Part shown: piece after piece, positions 1 through 8,088 of the stretch | How positions within the stretch are numbered: position 1 is the stretch's first letter | Layout: every line of letters begins with the position of its first letter | Source: an uncultured Muribaculaceae bacterium | GTDB lineage: Bacteria; Bacteroidota; Bacteroidia; Bacteroidales; Muribaculaceae | Assembly: GCA_910578395.1 (NCBI GenBank) | Contig: CAJTPZ010000006.1 | Coordinates: forward strand, 97,126-161,125 | DNA: 64,000 nucleotides | Direction of reading: 5' to 3' | Position numbers and translations under genes: made by a program | Notes under the pieces: model-generated | Databases searched by the model: none | Told to the model about the DNA's origin: nothing | The model's input: only the letters and a program-made list of their open reading frames with translations

Positions 1-1
1 T

Positions 2-982
2 TCATTTCTTATAGCTACGCCTCAGACCGGAGTCGACAGTATTGCGGCGACCTGGTCGCTGCTCGGACCTGCATTTGCTGTGATACGTCCGATTGCGGCC
101 CTCGTGACAGCTTTGGGCGGAGGAATTGCAGTAGGCAGATCGGAGAAAGTAGAGAGTAACAGTCCTCATGAAGAATTTGGTTCTGTAGAATCAGCAGTGA
201 CAAATAATAGAAAAAGTTTTGTGAGGAAATGTGTTGACGCTCTTAAATACGGTTATATAGATCTTGTCGGGAGTATTGGCGGATGGCTTATGGCCGGACT
301 TATCATTGCGGCATTGATTACGGTTTATGTGCCGGAAAATTTCTTTTCGGTTCTTGGGAGTCGTCCCATATTTTCTATGATTGCGGTCCTCGTGATTGCA
401 GTTCCGATGTATGTCTGCGCTACAGGTTCGATTCCGATTGCGTTGTCGTTGATGATGAAGGGGCTTTCGCCAGGAACAGCACTGGTGCTGCTTATGGCCG
501 GTCCGGCTGCAAACTTTGCTTCCTTCACTCTGATTTCGCGTGAAATGGGCCGTAAATCGGCTGTCATTTATCTTTCGTCGATTATCGTCGGCTCCATAGC
601 TTTTGGTCTTGTCATAGATTATCTGCTTCCTCCGGAGTGGTTTAATGCAGGAATTACAAATTCGCTTTGCAAGCATGATCACGGCATAAGTCTGTTCAGT
701 ACTATATGTTCGGCTATTCTGGTGATTCTTCTTATTTTTACGTTTACCAAAAGATATGTACACAAACAAATAAAAACAGGTAATATGACTAAAGAATACT
801 GGATAAAAGGTATGAATTGCCCTCATTGTCAGGCGGCAGTTGCAAAGTCGATCGAAGAGGTCAATGGGGTAGAGCGGGTTGATGTGAGCCTTGTAAGCGG
901 AAAAGCGACTGTGGAAGGAGAGCATGATGCCGAGGATGTTATAAAGGCCGTGCGCAGTGCCGGTTTTGATGTGGTGGAGTAG
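2..982 (+). CDS. Cu/Zn-efflux type permease (SO_0444 family) with C-terminal HMA domain, 5' end outside window
   Basis: The frame is open from the first bases of the window, so the N-terminal part of the gene lies upstream. The first visible residues contain TPQTGVDS and a GPAFA stretch typical of the SO_0444-type permease family, membrane proteins linked to copper or zinc export. At least four hydrophobic segments follow (about 70-100, 105-125, 135-155, 165-185 counted from the GTG at 80) plus one near 205-225. The last 65 residues form a heavy-metal-associated domain with the motif GMNCPHC, so a metal chaperone domain is fused to the transporter. The substrate metal is inferred from family and motif only. 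A hairpin terminator follows directly. Confidence 0.82.
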   Translation, partial: SFLIATPQTGVDSIAATWSLLGPAFAVIRPIAALVTALGGGIAVGRSEKVESNSPHEEFGSVESAVTNNRKSFVRKCVDALKYGYIDLVGSIGGWLMAGLIIAALITVYVPENFFSVLGSRPIFSMIAVLVIAVPMYVCATGSIPIALSLMMKGLSPGTALVLLMAGPAANFASFTLISREMGRKSAVIYLSSIIVGSIAFGLVIDYLLPPEWFNAGITNSLCKHDHGISLFSTICSAILVILLIFTFTKRYVHKQIKTGNMTKEYWIKGMNCPHCQAAVAKSIEEVNGVERVDVSLVSGKATVEGEHDAEDVIKAVRSAGFDVVE

Positions 983-1000
983 GCTTTGTCTATTCCGTGA

Positions 1001-1034
1001 CAACAGGCGTGTAATTTCGATTGCACGCCTGTTG
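1001..1034 (+). terminator. Terminator of the permease gene
   Basis: An 11-bp perfect inverted repeat (CAACAGGCGTG and its complement) with a 12-base loop starts 18 bases after the permease stop codon. There is no long T run after it, which is common for terminators in this phylum. Confidence 0.6.
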
Positions 1035-1102
1035 CTGTTATGGCGGGATATCGGATGTGATAACTTTTTTTCAAACGTTTTCGTCGGCAATTGTAAATTG
1101 CT

Positions 1103-1110
1103 TAACTTTG
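1103..1110 (+). promoter_or_regulatory. Candidate -7 box TAACTTTG in the 345-base gap before the PAP2 gene
   Basis: TAACTTTG fits the Bacteroidetes -7 consensus TAnnTTTG. No good TTTG sits 19 bases upstream. It lies about 270 bases before the PAP2 start, so the leader would be unusually long. In the rest of the gap (1035-1379) I see no convincing coding frame or RNA structure. Confidence 0.35.
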
Positions 1111-1379
1111 CGGCAAGATTCCATAAAAGGATCAAAATAGAGAAGCGGAGGCTTCCAACAGTAATATTAATAGCGTTTGCTATTTGTTCCAATCAGAATG
1201 AAACGTCGGAAACTTCATTGATAATAAACGGGGACAAGTTGTGAACGTCTGTGCATAGCATGGGCGTGACTTGCCGTTTATTCCACCATTTCCGACGGGT
1301 GCATTCTGGGCAGTTTTCGCCCATGTTTTGTATCTGTCAGAAGTGGATTGAATGAACATTGGCATTCGCAAAAAAAAGA

Positions 1380-2210
1380 ATGCCAATGGTAATAAATGGA
1401 TTGGGCAAGAGCTTTGCATTGCCCTTACTGCTCGCATGTGTTATCATCAGCTGCCCGTCGTATGCAGCAGAGAACACAATCCTGGATCCGCCAAATGTTT
1501 GTTCTGACACATTGGATTTCAGTTGTACAGATGATTTGAGTGAATGTGATGAAAAATTTAAACCCAAGCAACTGATACTTCCCGCTTCACTTATAGCGGT
1601 GGGAACTTTAGGTGTGTATAATGGTTGTTTCCGGAAATTGAATAATTCTGTCAGAAAAGGAATGGATGATTTACGGGGCAATCATTATTTCCGCGTGGAC
1701 AACTATATTCAGTATCTTCCTGCCGTAGCGTATATCGGATTGGATTTCGCGGGTGTAAAGTCCAAACACACATTTAGAGAGCGTCTGGTCGTAGGTGCAA
1801 CCGCGCATATTGCAATGGCGGTAGTGGTAAATACCGTGAAACATACGGTAAGAGAGAAAAGGCCGGATTCAAATTCCCGAAATTCATTTCCATCCGGACA
1901 TACCGCGACTGTTTTTACCGGAGCGGAACTGGTGCGAGAGGAGTATGGAACAGTTGTAGGAATAACAGCCTACACAGTTGCGACGGGAGTTGCATTTCTG
2001 CGTATATATAATGGCCGTCATTGGCTTAATGATGTGATTGCCGGTGCCGGTGTTGGAATTCTGTCGGCAAGAATAGGCTATTGGATGCTCCCTGTCTATA
2101 AACGATGGTTTGGATGGGATGATTGTAATACAAAGGATAGTTTTGTTCTGGCTCCGGGGTTCAATTATAGCGATCGCTCAGTCCTTGTGCATTTTAATTA
2201 TACGTTTTAA
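1380..2210 (+). CDS. PAP2-family phosphatase, exported or membrane-anchored
   Basis: The type 2 phosphatidic acid phosphatase signature is complete: K-x6-RP (KHTVREKRP), PSGH (SFPSGHTA) and R-x5-H-x3-D (RIYNGRHWLND). These form the catalytic site that removes phosphate from lipid phosphates such as undecaprenyl pyrophosphate or phosphatidic acid; the actual substrate cannot be read here. A hydrophobic N-terminus ending in SYAA looks like a signal peptide. A stretch of about 50 residues after it, before the PAP2 core, may form a periplasmic N-terminal part. I chose the ATG at 1380 because the frame upstream has only a TTG at 1359; ATG 1386 is also possible. The protein is about 276 residues, a normal size for Bacteroidetes PAP2 proteins. 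Confidence 0.85.
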   Translation: MPMVINGLGKSFALPLLLACVIISCPSYAAENTILDPPNVCSDTLDFSCTDDLSECDEKFKPKQLILPASLIAVGTLGVYNGCFRKLNNSVRKGMDDLRGNHYFRVDNYIQYLPAVAYIGLDFAGVKSKHTFRERLVVGATAHIAMAVVVNTVKHTVREKRPDSNSRNSFPSGHTATVFTGAELVREEYGTVVGITAYTVATGVAFLRIYNGRHWLNDVIAGAGVGILSARIGYWMLPVYKRWFGWDDCNTKDSFVLAPGFNYSDRSVLVHFNYTF

Positions 2211-2320
2211 ATCGGTATGCAGTCCAGGACATGGATCAGCATCGGCATATATAAAATATTAGCATGGAGGATGTAATATAAATTTAATATAAAAGAACGG
2301 AAGCGGGGTTCTATTTGTTG

Positions 2321-2328
2321 TATCTTTG
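2321..2328 (+). promoter_or_regulatory. -7 box TATCTTTG of the calcium ATPase gene
   Basis: TATCTTTG matches the Bacteroidetes -7 consensus exactly and lies 41 bases before the ATG at 2370. A clear -33 TTTG is not present at the usual distance. Confidence 0.6.
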
Positions 2329-2369
2329 TTTAGAATTGTACTATAATAAGTTTCAACCTGATTATAAAG

Positions 2370-5030
2370 ATGCAGCAGACACAAAGTTATCATGGACTTA
2401 CTGACGCCGAAGTAAAAGAAAGCAGACAGAAATATGGCGTGAACATTCTTACGCCACCGGCAAAAAAGTCGCTTTTTCTACAGTTTTTGGAAAAGTTCAA
2501 AGATCCGCTGATCATGATACTGATTGTAGCGGGCGTGTTGTCGGTGATCATTTCACTGTATGAATATTTTGGTCTGAATGAAGGCGCTGGAGTTTTTTTT
2601 GAGCCTGCAGGTATTTTTATGGCTATCATACTTGCCACAGGTCTTTCGTTTTATTTTGAAGCTAAAGCCGACAAGGAGTTTGCATTGCTCAATCAGGTAA
2701 GTGACGAGGAGCCTGTGACAGTAGTGCGTAACGGTGAGCCGACGCAGGTGCCGAGACACGAAGTTGTTGTCGGTGATATAGTGGTTCTGAATACCGGAGA
2801 GGAAATTCCTGCTGACGGCGAGCTGCTTGAGGCAGTTTCGCTGAATGTGGATGAGTCGACACTGACTGGAGAGCCTATATGTCATAAAACGGTGGTTGAG
2901 TCGGAGTTTGATCCTGATGCGACTTTCCCGTCCAACCATGCGATGCGCGGCACAAAGATAATGGAGGGCCATGGCGTGATGCGTGTTACAGCTGTAGGTG
3001 ACGCAACTGAAAATGGCAAGGTATATGAAGCCGCCCAAGTGACGGACGATACCAAAACTCCGCTTGACGAGCAATTTGAGCGTCTTGGCAAACTGATATC
3101 AATAGCATCCTATGTAATCGGCGCTCTGATAATAGTGGGGCGTATTGTTGTATATCTTATAGGGGTGGATACGGCAATCGACTGGATGAAGTTCGGCGCC
3201 TATGTGCTTCAGTCGATAATGATTGCAGTGACGCTTGTGGTATGCTCTGTGCCTGAGGGATTGCCGATGGCGGTTACGCTGGCTTTGGCTTACTCGATGA
3301 GACGCATGTTGAAGACCAACAATCTGGTGCGTAAGATGCATGCATGTGAGACTATGGGTGCTACAACCGTGATATGCACAGATAAAACCGGAACGCTGAC
3401 GCAGAACCGAATGCAGGTCGCTGATGTAAAGATATTCGGTGACCGCGCGTTGCTTATGGAGAATATGGCCGTGAATTCAACCGCGCAGCTTGACATGTCG
3501 GGCGAGCGTCCGGTTGTGCTTGGTAATCCTACGGAGGGAGCGTTGCTGCTATGGCTTCGTGATGCCGGCTGTGATTATCGCGAACTGCGGTCAAGTGTGA
3601 AAACGATCGACGAGGTGCCTTTCTCGACCGAGCGCAAGTATATGGCCTCGGTGGTGATGAGTCCCGACGGGAAAACATACCTGTTTGTGAAGGGTGCGCC
3701 GGAGATTGTGTATGGAATGTCGGAACAAGTGGGTATGGAGCGTGGGGATTTTGATGCGCTTCTGCTTGGTTTTCAGAATCAGGCTATGCGCACTCTTGGT
3801 TTTGCCTATGCTGAGATCCCTGTGGGTATGAATGTTGATACATCAGATCTTAACTCTTATGGATTGATATTTCAAGGGGTTGTGGCAATATCGGACCCTG
3901 TAAGAGCCGAGGTGCCGGGAGCTGTTGCGGAAGCTATAGGGGCCGGAATAAAGATTAAAGTGGTGACAGGAGATACTCCGGCAACGGCACGTGAGATCGG
4001 ACGTCAGGTGGGGTTGTGGAACGATGATGTCGACACAGATCGTAATATTATCACCGGTCCGGAATTTGCCAGGCTGAGCGATGATGAGCTTTTGGATCGT
4101 GTGGAGGATATGAAGATTATCGCCCGTGCCCGCCCGATGGATAAGAAACGCCTGGTAGAGGCGCTCCAGAAACTTGGGGAAGTTGTGGCTGTAACAGGCG
4201 ACGGAACGAATGACGCTCCGGCCCTCAAAGCGGCCCAGGTCGGTCTTTCTATGGGTGACGGTACCTCGGTGGCCAAGGAAGCATCTGATATAACGATTGT
4301 CGACAATTCATTTTCGTCGATAGGACGTGCGGTGATGTGGGGACGTTCGCTGTTTCAGAATATAAGGCGTTTCATACTGTTTCAGATGACTGTGAATGTT
4401 GTCGCATGTCTGATTGTGCTTGTGGGCGCGTTTCTTGGCACGCAGTCTCCGCTGACTGTGACGCAGATGCTTTGGGTAAATCTCATTATGGATACGTTTG
4501 CGGCAATGGCTCTTGCAGCACTGCCTCCGTCGGAGTCGGTTATGGCCGATAAGCCGCGCCGTCGTGATGAGTTTATTATAAGCAAGCCTATGCGCAATTT
4601 CATCATAGGCGTAGGTGGTCTGTTCTTTGTCGTTCTTCTTGCTTTGCTCCTTATTCTCGAGCATAATGATATCACTTCGCTGACTCAGCTTTCACACCTT
4701 CACTGGGGAGCAGAATCGGGGCTTACACCGTATGAATTATCTCTCTTTTTCACTACATTTGTTTTTCTACAGTTCTGGAACATGTTTAACGCGCGTGCAT
4801 ATGCTACCGGACGTTCGGCTCTTGCTCTGAGACATTGCGGTGAATTCGGGCTTATCGCTTCGATGATTTTGGTCGGACAGATCATCATAGTGCAGATTGG
4901 CGGAGAGTTTTTCAATGTCACACCTCTAAAGCTGGCCGACTGGCTTATAATTGTCGGAGGCACGTCGATGGTTCTGTGGATCGGTGAATTGATAAGATTT
5001 GTGAAGCATCTGGGAAAGTCCGGAAAATAA
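2370..5030 (+). CDS. Calcium-translocating P-type ATPase (PMCA type)
   Basis: A full-length 886-residue P2-type ATPase of the cytoplasmic membrane that exports Ca2+ at the cost of ATP. Domains in order: N-terminal cation ATPase domain (YHGLTDAEV), two membrane segments, actuator domain with TGE (ESTLTGEP), the M4 motif VPEGLP with the ion-site glutamate, the phosphorylation site DKTGTLTQ, nucleotide-binding KGAPE, hinge GDGTNDAPAL, and the M6 segment with N-x2-MD (NLIMDTFAA). The N and D in M6 together with the E in M4 are the usual Ca2+ ligands in PMCA-type pumps. The C-terminal membrane segments (about 695-880) are complete. The GNAT gene 12 bases downstream is probably co-transcribed. Confidence 0.93.
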   Translation: MQQTQSYHGLTDAEVKESRQKYGVNILTPPAKKSLFLQFLEKFKDPLIMILIVAGVLSVIISLYEYFGLNEGAGVFFEPAGIFMAIILATGLSFYFEAKADKEFALLNQVSDEEPVTVVRNGEPTQVPRHEVVVGDIVVLNTGEEIPADGELLEAVSLNVDESTLTGEPICHKTVVESEFDPDATFPSNHAMRGTKIMEGHGVMRVTAVGDATENGKVYEAAQVTDDTKTPLDEQFERLGKLISIASYVIGALIIVGRIVVYLIGVDTAIDWMKFGAYVLQSIMIAVTLVVCSVPEGLPMAVTLALAYSMRRMLKTNNLVRKMHACETMGATTVICTDKTGTLTQNRMQVADVKIFGDRALLMENMAVNSTAQLDMSGERPVVLGNPTEGALLLWLRDAGCDYRELRSSVKTIDEVPFSTERKYMASVVMSPDGKTYLFVKGAPEIVYGMSEQVGMERGDFDALLLGFQNQAMRTLGFAYAEIPVGMNVDTSDLNSYGLIFQGVVAISDPVRAEVPGAVAEAIGAGIKIKVVTGDTPATAREIGRQVGLWNDDVDTDRNIITGPEFARLSDDELLDRVEDMKIIARARPMDKKRLVEALQKLGEVVAVTGDGTNDAPALKAAQVGLSMGDGTSVAKEASDITIVDNSFSSIGRAVMWGRSLFQNIRRFILFQMTVNVVACLIVLVGAFLGTQSPLTVTQMLWVNLIMDTFAAMALAALPPSESVMADKPRRRDEFIISKPMRNFIIGVGGLFFVVLLALLLILEHNDITSLTQLSHLHWGAESGLTPYELSLFFTTFVFLQFWNMFNARAYATGRSALALRHCGEFGLIASMILVGQIIIVQIGGEFFNVTPLKLADWLIIVGGTSMVLWIGELIRFVKHLGKSGK

Positions 5031-5042
5031 CAATAAGATAAA

Positions 5043-5624
5043 ATGGAATTTACGATAGAAAAGGCGACAGTTGCCGATGCTCCGCTTATTGCGCGGGGAG
5101 TGGCAATGGCTCTTGGAATCGATATAGAAGATCAGTCGGAATTTGCCGATGTAAGGAGGAATGGTTTTTGCCGCCAGATTTTTGGTGAGCTTGCGGCAAG
5201 GACTGACTCACAATACAGTTATGTGAACACTTTGAAGGCAGTAACCGCCGATGGTCAAGTCGCCGGAATATTGGTGAGCTATGACGGTGCGAAATTGCAT
5301 GGACTTCGTGAGGCATTCTATGAAGTGGTCGAGAACTGTACGGGGAAGAATATGCGTGGGATGAGCGATGAGACGGATCCGCAGGAGTGGTATCTTGACA
5401 GTCTTGCGGTATGGCCAGAGTACCGGCATCAGGGTATAGGGGCGGCATTGCTGAATGCCGGTATTGCTCAGGCATGTACGGCAGGGAAACCTGCGGGGCT
5501 GCTTGTAGACAAGACTAATCTCGGAGCGAGAAAAATGTATGAGTCAATAGGCTTTGTGCGTATCGGTGACAGGCCCTTCGCCGGTATAATGATGGACCAT
5601 ATGCGTGTTCTGTCTGATCTATAA
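5043..5624 (+). CDS. GNAT family N-acetyltransferase
   Basis: A 193-residue acetyl-CoA-dependent acetyltransferase. The acetyl-CoA binding loop is at about 120-135 (LAVWPEYRHQGIGAALL, matching the Q/R-x2-G-x-G/A pattern), followed by the typical C-terminal NLGARKMYESIGF segment. The acceptor substrate is unknown. It begins 12 bases after the calcium ATPase stop, which suggests one transcript but gives no functional link. The N-terminal segment (ATVADAPLIARGV) fits the standard GNAT fold start, so the ATG at 5043 is secure. Confidence 0.85.
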   Translation: MEFTIEKATVADAPLIARGVAMALGIDIEDQSEFADVRRNGFCRQIFGELAARTDSQYSYVNTLKAVTADGQVAGILVSYDGAKLHGLREAFYEVVENCTGKNMRGMSDETDPQEWYLDSLAVWPEYRHQGIGAALLNAGIAQACTAGKPAGLLVDKTNLGARKMYESIGFVRIGDRPFAGIMMDHMRVLSDL

Positions 5625-5686
5625 CAGGCTGATATTTCTATTCCGGATAATGGAGAATAAATTGTATATAATTTGCGTGCCTAAAA

Positions 5687-5718
5687 TTTGGACATGTAAA
5701 AACTTTTAAATACATTTG
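5687..5718 (+). promoter_or_regulatory. Promoter of tRNA-Ser
   Basis: TTTG at 5687-5690 and TACATTTG at 5711-5718 are separated by 20 bases, close to the TTTG-N19-TAnnTTTG promoter of Bacteroidetes. The tRNA starts 28 bases after the -7 box. Confidence 0.7.
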
Positions 5719-5746
5719 CACTCACAAAACCGAAATAACGGCCTTT

Positions 5747-5833
5747 GGAGAGGTGGGTGAGTGGCTGAAACCACCAGTTTGCTAAACTGACGTAGGAGCA
5801 ATCCTACCACGAGTTCGAATCTCGTCCTCTCCG
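5747..5833 (+). tRNA. tRNA-Ser (anticodon GCT)
   Basis: The acceptor stem GGAGAGG pairs with CCTCTCC, followed by discriminator G. The anticodon GCT is at 5781-5783 inside the loop TTGCTAA. The long variable arm (about 5790-5808) is a serine tRNA hallmark, and GTTCGAATC marks the T loop. It reads AGC/AGT codons. CCA is not encoded. Confidence 0.95.
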
Positions 5834-5869
5834 CAACAACCCCAAGAGCATTTGCCCTTGGGGTTGTTG
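5834..5869 (+). terminator. Terminator after tRNA-Ser
   Basis: A perfect 13-bp inverted repeat (CAACAACCCCAAG and its complement) with a 10-base loop starts one base after the tRNA. No T run follows. Confidence 0.7.
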
Positions 5870-5918
5870 GCGTTTAAGAGATATGGTTATTTCGGTATCA
5901 GTTGAATTGTTGGTGAAG

Positions 5919-6449
5919 ATGGATTTGAAAATATATATCAGACAGGAAGAACAATGTGATTTCAAGCTTGTTGAACAACTTGTAGATTCGGCTTTCAAAT
6001 ATGCTGAACATAGTGATGGAAATGAAGCCTCATTGGTGAGAAATCTTAGGGATAGTGAGAGTTTTATACCGGAATTATCTTTAGTGGCAATTGTTGACAA
6101 TGTGGTTGCCGGGCATATTCTTTTTACAAGGATCGGCATTGGCGATGGAACCGGAATCGCGCTTGCTCCGCTGTCGGTGTTGCCTTCTTATCAGCGCAAA
6201 GGCATAGGTTCGGCTTTGATTGTATATGCTCATGAGAAGGCGAGGAGGATGGGATTTGCGGTTTCGGTAGTTTTAGGATCTCCAAAGTATTATATGCGTC
6301 ATGGCTATGTTCCGGCTGACAGTTTTGGCATAACGTCACCTTTTGAAGTGGCAGAGGAGTATTATATGGCATGTCAGCTTTGTGAACATGGTCAGTCTGC
6401 TCCACAGGGTGTTGTTCTCTATGACCGGGCTTTTGGTGTTGAGGGATGA
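5919..6449 (+). CDS. GNAT family N-acetyltransferase (YhbS-like)
   Basis: A small acetyltransferase resembling the YhbS branch of GNAT enzymes: an opening IRQEEQCDF, the segment SESFIPELSLVA, and the acetyl-CoA loop SYQRKGIGSALI. A GSPKYYMRHGYVPA motif near the C-terminus is typical of this branch. Acceptor unknown. I prefer the ATG at 5919 because family members start directly at this IRQ segment; an in-frame ATG at 5883 would add 12 residues without similarity. It follows the tRNA terminator, so it needs its own promoter, which I do not see clearly. Confidence 0.8.
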   Translation: MDLKIYIRQEEQCDFKLVEQLVDSAFKYAEHSDGNEASLVRNLRDSESFIPELSLVAIVDNVVAGHILFTRIGIGDGTGIALAPLSVLPSYQRKGIGSALIVYAHEKARRMGFAVSVVLGSPKYYMRHGYVPADSFGITSPFEVAEEYYMACQLCEHGQSAPQGVVLYDRAFGVEG

Positions 6450-6494
6450 GGTATTTGGATAGCAGTATGGTATCTGATAGGCCTTATGATGAAT

Positions 6495-6525
6495 TTTGCG
6501 GGTTTGGCAGATTTGAGTAAGTTTG
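6495..6525 (+). promoter_or_regulatory. Promoter of the RimJ-like acetyltransferase gene
   Basis: TTTG at 6495-6498, a spacer of exactly 19 bases and TAAGTTTG at 6518-6525 match the Bacteroidetes promoter TTTG-N19-TAnnTTTG. The start codon is 30 bases further. Confidence 0.75.
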
Positions 6526-6555
6526 TTAGATATATAGGATTATTATGTGGATATT

Positions 6556-7059
6556 ATGAATACTTTTGAGACCGATAGACTTATCATGCGTCCGTGGCGG
6601 ACAGACGATGCCGAGGCTTTATATAAGTATGCTTCAGACGGAAGAGTAAGTGAACTGGCTCTCTGGCCAAGGCATACATCGGTTGAGATGAGCCGCGAGG
6701 TAATAGAGTCGTTTTTTATGCCGAATCCGCTTGTATTTGCCATAGTCCTTAAAGATACAGGCGAGCCGGTAGGGTGCATAGGGATTGTGCCGGAGGGTGA
6801 TGAGCACTATAGTGTAGATATAGGAGAGCGTGAAGTGGGCTATTGGATCGGTCACCGGTATTGGGGTAAAGGATTTACGACGGAGGCATTGCGTGGACTG
6901 ATTGGTTTCTGCCGGAATAAGATTGCAAAGTTGCTGATAACAACAGATGCCGGAAATTATGCATCACAGTGTGTGGCTGAAAAGTGCGGATTCATCTTTG
7001 TTGAAAATTATATGTATAACGGTGTCGAGACCAAAGCATACAAATTACTCCTGACATAA
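6556..7059 (+). CDS. GNAT family N-acetyltransferase (RimJ/RimL type)
   Basis: This is the RimJ/RimL-like GNAT branch that acetylates protein N-termini or small molecules. Visible motifs are FETDRLIMRPWRTDDAEALY at the start, VGYWIGHRYWGKGFTTEALR (acetyl-CoA loop) at about 95-115, and the NYASQCVAEKCGF segment near the end. The true acceptor is unknown. The ATG at 6556 is preferred over the GTG at 6547 because the match to the family begins with NTFETDRL, and the promoter just upstream leaves a short leader. It converges on the HxlR gene 28 bases downstream. Confidence 0.85.
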   Translation: MNTFETDRLIMRPWRTDDAEALYKYASDGRVSELALWPRHTSVEMSREVIESFFMPNPLVFAIVLKDTGEPVGCIGIVPEGDEHYSVDIGEREVGYWIGHRYWGKGFTTEALRGLIGFCRNKIAKLLITTDAGNYASQCVAEKCGFIFVENYMYNGVETKAYKLLLT

Positions 7060-7087
7060 GATTGCTTTATCAGTATGATAGCGGCAA

Positions 7088-7462
7088 CTATTGATTTGAC
7101 CGGATGATGGCCGGGTAGTTGTCGACAGCCCAATTGATGAGAGCCTTTATATGAGGCATCAGAGTCTGTCCAAGGGGAGAAAGAGAGTATTCGACACGTG
7201 GAGGAATTTCGGCATGTATTGTGCGTGTTATCAGTCCGTCTGCTTCGAGGTTTCGTAGCGTTTCAGTGAGGACTTTCGGAGAAATATCCGGAATGGCTTT
7301 TCCTATGGCATTGAATCGTGTCGCTGGATTTTCTGCCAGTATACAGAGGATGAGCATCGCCCATTTTCCAGAGAAACGGGAGATTACGTTTCTGACGGGG
7401 CACGATGATGTACAGGTATATTTTTTTAGATTTTCTTTCAGAGGCAAGCTGTTCATTGTCAA
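7088..7462 (-). CDS. HxlR-family transcriptional regulator
   Basis: A 124-residue winged-helix regulator of the HxlR family (residues about 20-110). Key segments are CPVRNVISRFSGKWAMLIL, RFNAIGKAIPDISPKVLTE (recognition helix region) and RVEYSLSPLGQTL (wing). Two cysteines near the N-terminus (C17 and C21) recall thiol-sensing members such as YodB and HypR; that role here is inference. It is transcribed divergently from a cupin gene 136 bases away, and a 35-bp symmetric site lies directly upstream of its start, so it may control itself and the cupin gene. Confidence 0.88.
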   Translation of the reverse strand: MTMNSLPLKENLKKYTCTSSCPVRNVISRFSGKWAMLILCILAENPATRFNAIGKAIPDISPKVLTETLRNLEADGLITRTIHAEIPPRVEYSLSPLGQTLMPHIKALINWAVDNYPAIIRSNQ

Positions 7463-7467
7463 TAATG

Positions 7468-7502
7468 GTTACTTTGATGTAAGTGACTTACGATATTGTA
7501 AC
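7468..7502. promoter_or_regulatory. Hyphenated palindrome, likely HxlR operator
   Basis: All four blocks share one centre at base 7485: GTTAC (7468-7472), GTAAGT (7479-7484), ACTTAC (7486-7491) and GTAAC (7498-7502). It starts 5 bases upstream of the regulator's start codon and lies in the regulator/cupin divergent region. Winged-helix dimers of this family bind such dyads; binding here is inferred. Confidence 0.5.
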
Positions 7503-7598
7503 GTCTTGTTTAATTGGTGGATAGGGTTTAAATTCGCGCTATCGTAAAGAAAGCGGCTATCAGTTGCAAAGTAATTTAAAATTCTATTTTAACAAAAA

Positions 7599-8009
7599 AT
7601 GAGTGACGTAAAAATTCTAAACAGAGGTGAGAAATTTGCCCATGCATCAGTCGGGACAATCAGAGGTTTTGACGGTAAGCAGTTTGCCAAGGATGTTATG
7701 GGCGCAAGTTCGTGTGAAATTTCGGTGGGAACGCTTACAGAGGGCGCTTCTGTGCCGTTTTTTCACAGTCATAAGGAAAATGAGGAGAATTATATCATCC
7801 TCTCAGGAGTGGGTCGTTTTCAGGTAAATAACGAAGTATTTGATATTGCGGAGGGTTCTATAGTGCGTGTCTCTACCGATTGCGACCGTAATCTGAAGTG
7901 TACTTCTGTCGAGCCTATGACTTATATCTGTATACAGGCCAAGGAGAGTAGTCTTGGATGTTATACAATGACAGATGCGGAAATTACAGAGCGGGAGAGT
8001 CTGTTGTGA
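7599..8009 (+). CDS. Small cupin-domain protein
   Basis: A 136-residue single-domain cupin. The two conserved cupin blocks are visible: FFHSHKENEENYIILSGVG (metal ligands H, H, E pattern) at about 48-68 and a second block around 75-95 (VFDIAEGSIVRVSTDCDRNL) in which the usual second-motif histidine is replaced. It could be an isomerase, dioxygenase or a sensor-like binding protein; the sequence does not decide. It is divergent from the HxlR regulator, a common arrangement of regulator and target. Confidence 0.75.
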   Translation: MSDVKILNRGEKFAHASVGTIRGFDGKQFAKDVMGASSCEISVGTLTEGASVPFFHSHKENEENYIILSGVGRFQVNNEVFDIAEGSIVRVSTDCDRNLKCTSVEPMTYICIQAKESSLGCYTMTDAEITERESLL

Positions 8010-8018
8010 TAAAAGAAA

Positions 8019-8052
8019 ATGACTGGTGATTTAATTATAAATCATCAGTCAT
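8019..8052. terminator. Bidirectional hairpin between cupin and DUF4886 genes
   Basis: A 15-bp stem (ATGACTGGTGATTTA against TAAATCATCAGTCAT, one G-T pair) with a short loop sits between two convergent genes and can stop transcripts from both sides. Confidence 0.65.
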
Positions 8053-8088
8053 CACCGGGTGCGTATATATGAGTCTGATTTTTAGAAG

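Noticed and set aside
191..1192. Long open frame on the minus strand opposite the metal permease
   Set aside because: It has no signal or family features, is rich in R, H and N as expected for antisense frames, and lies fully opposite a clearly coding permease and its terminator.
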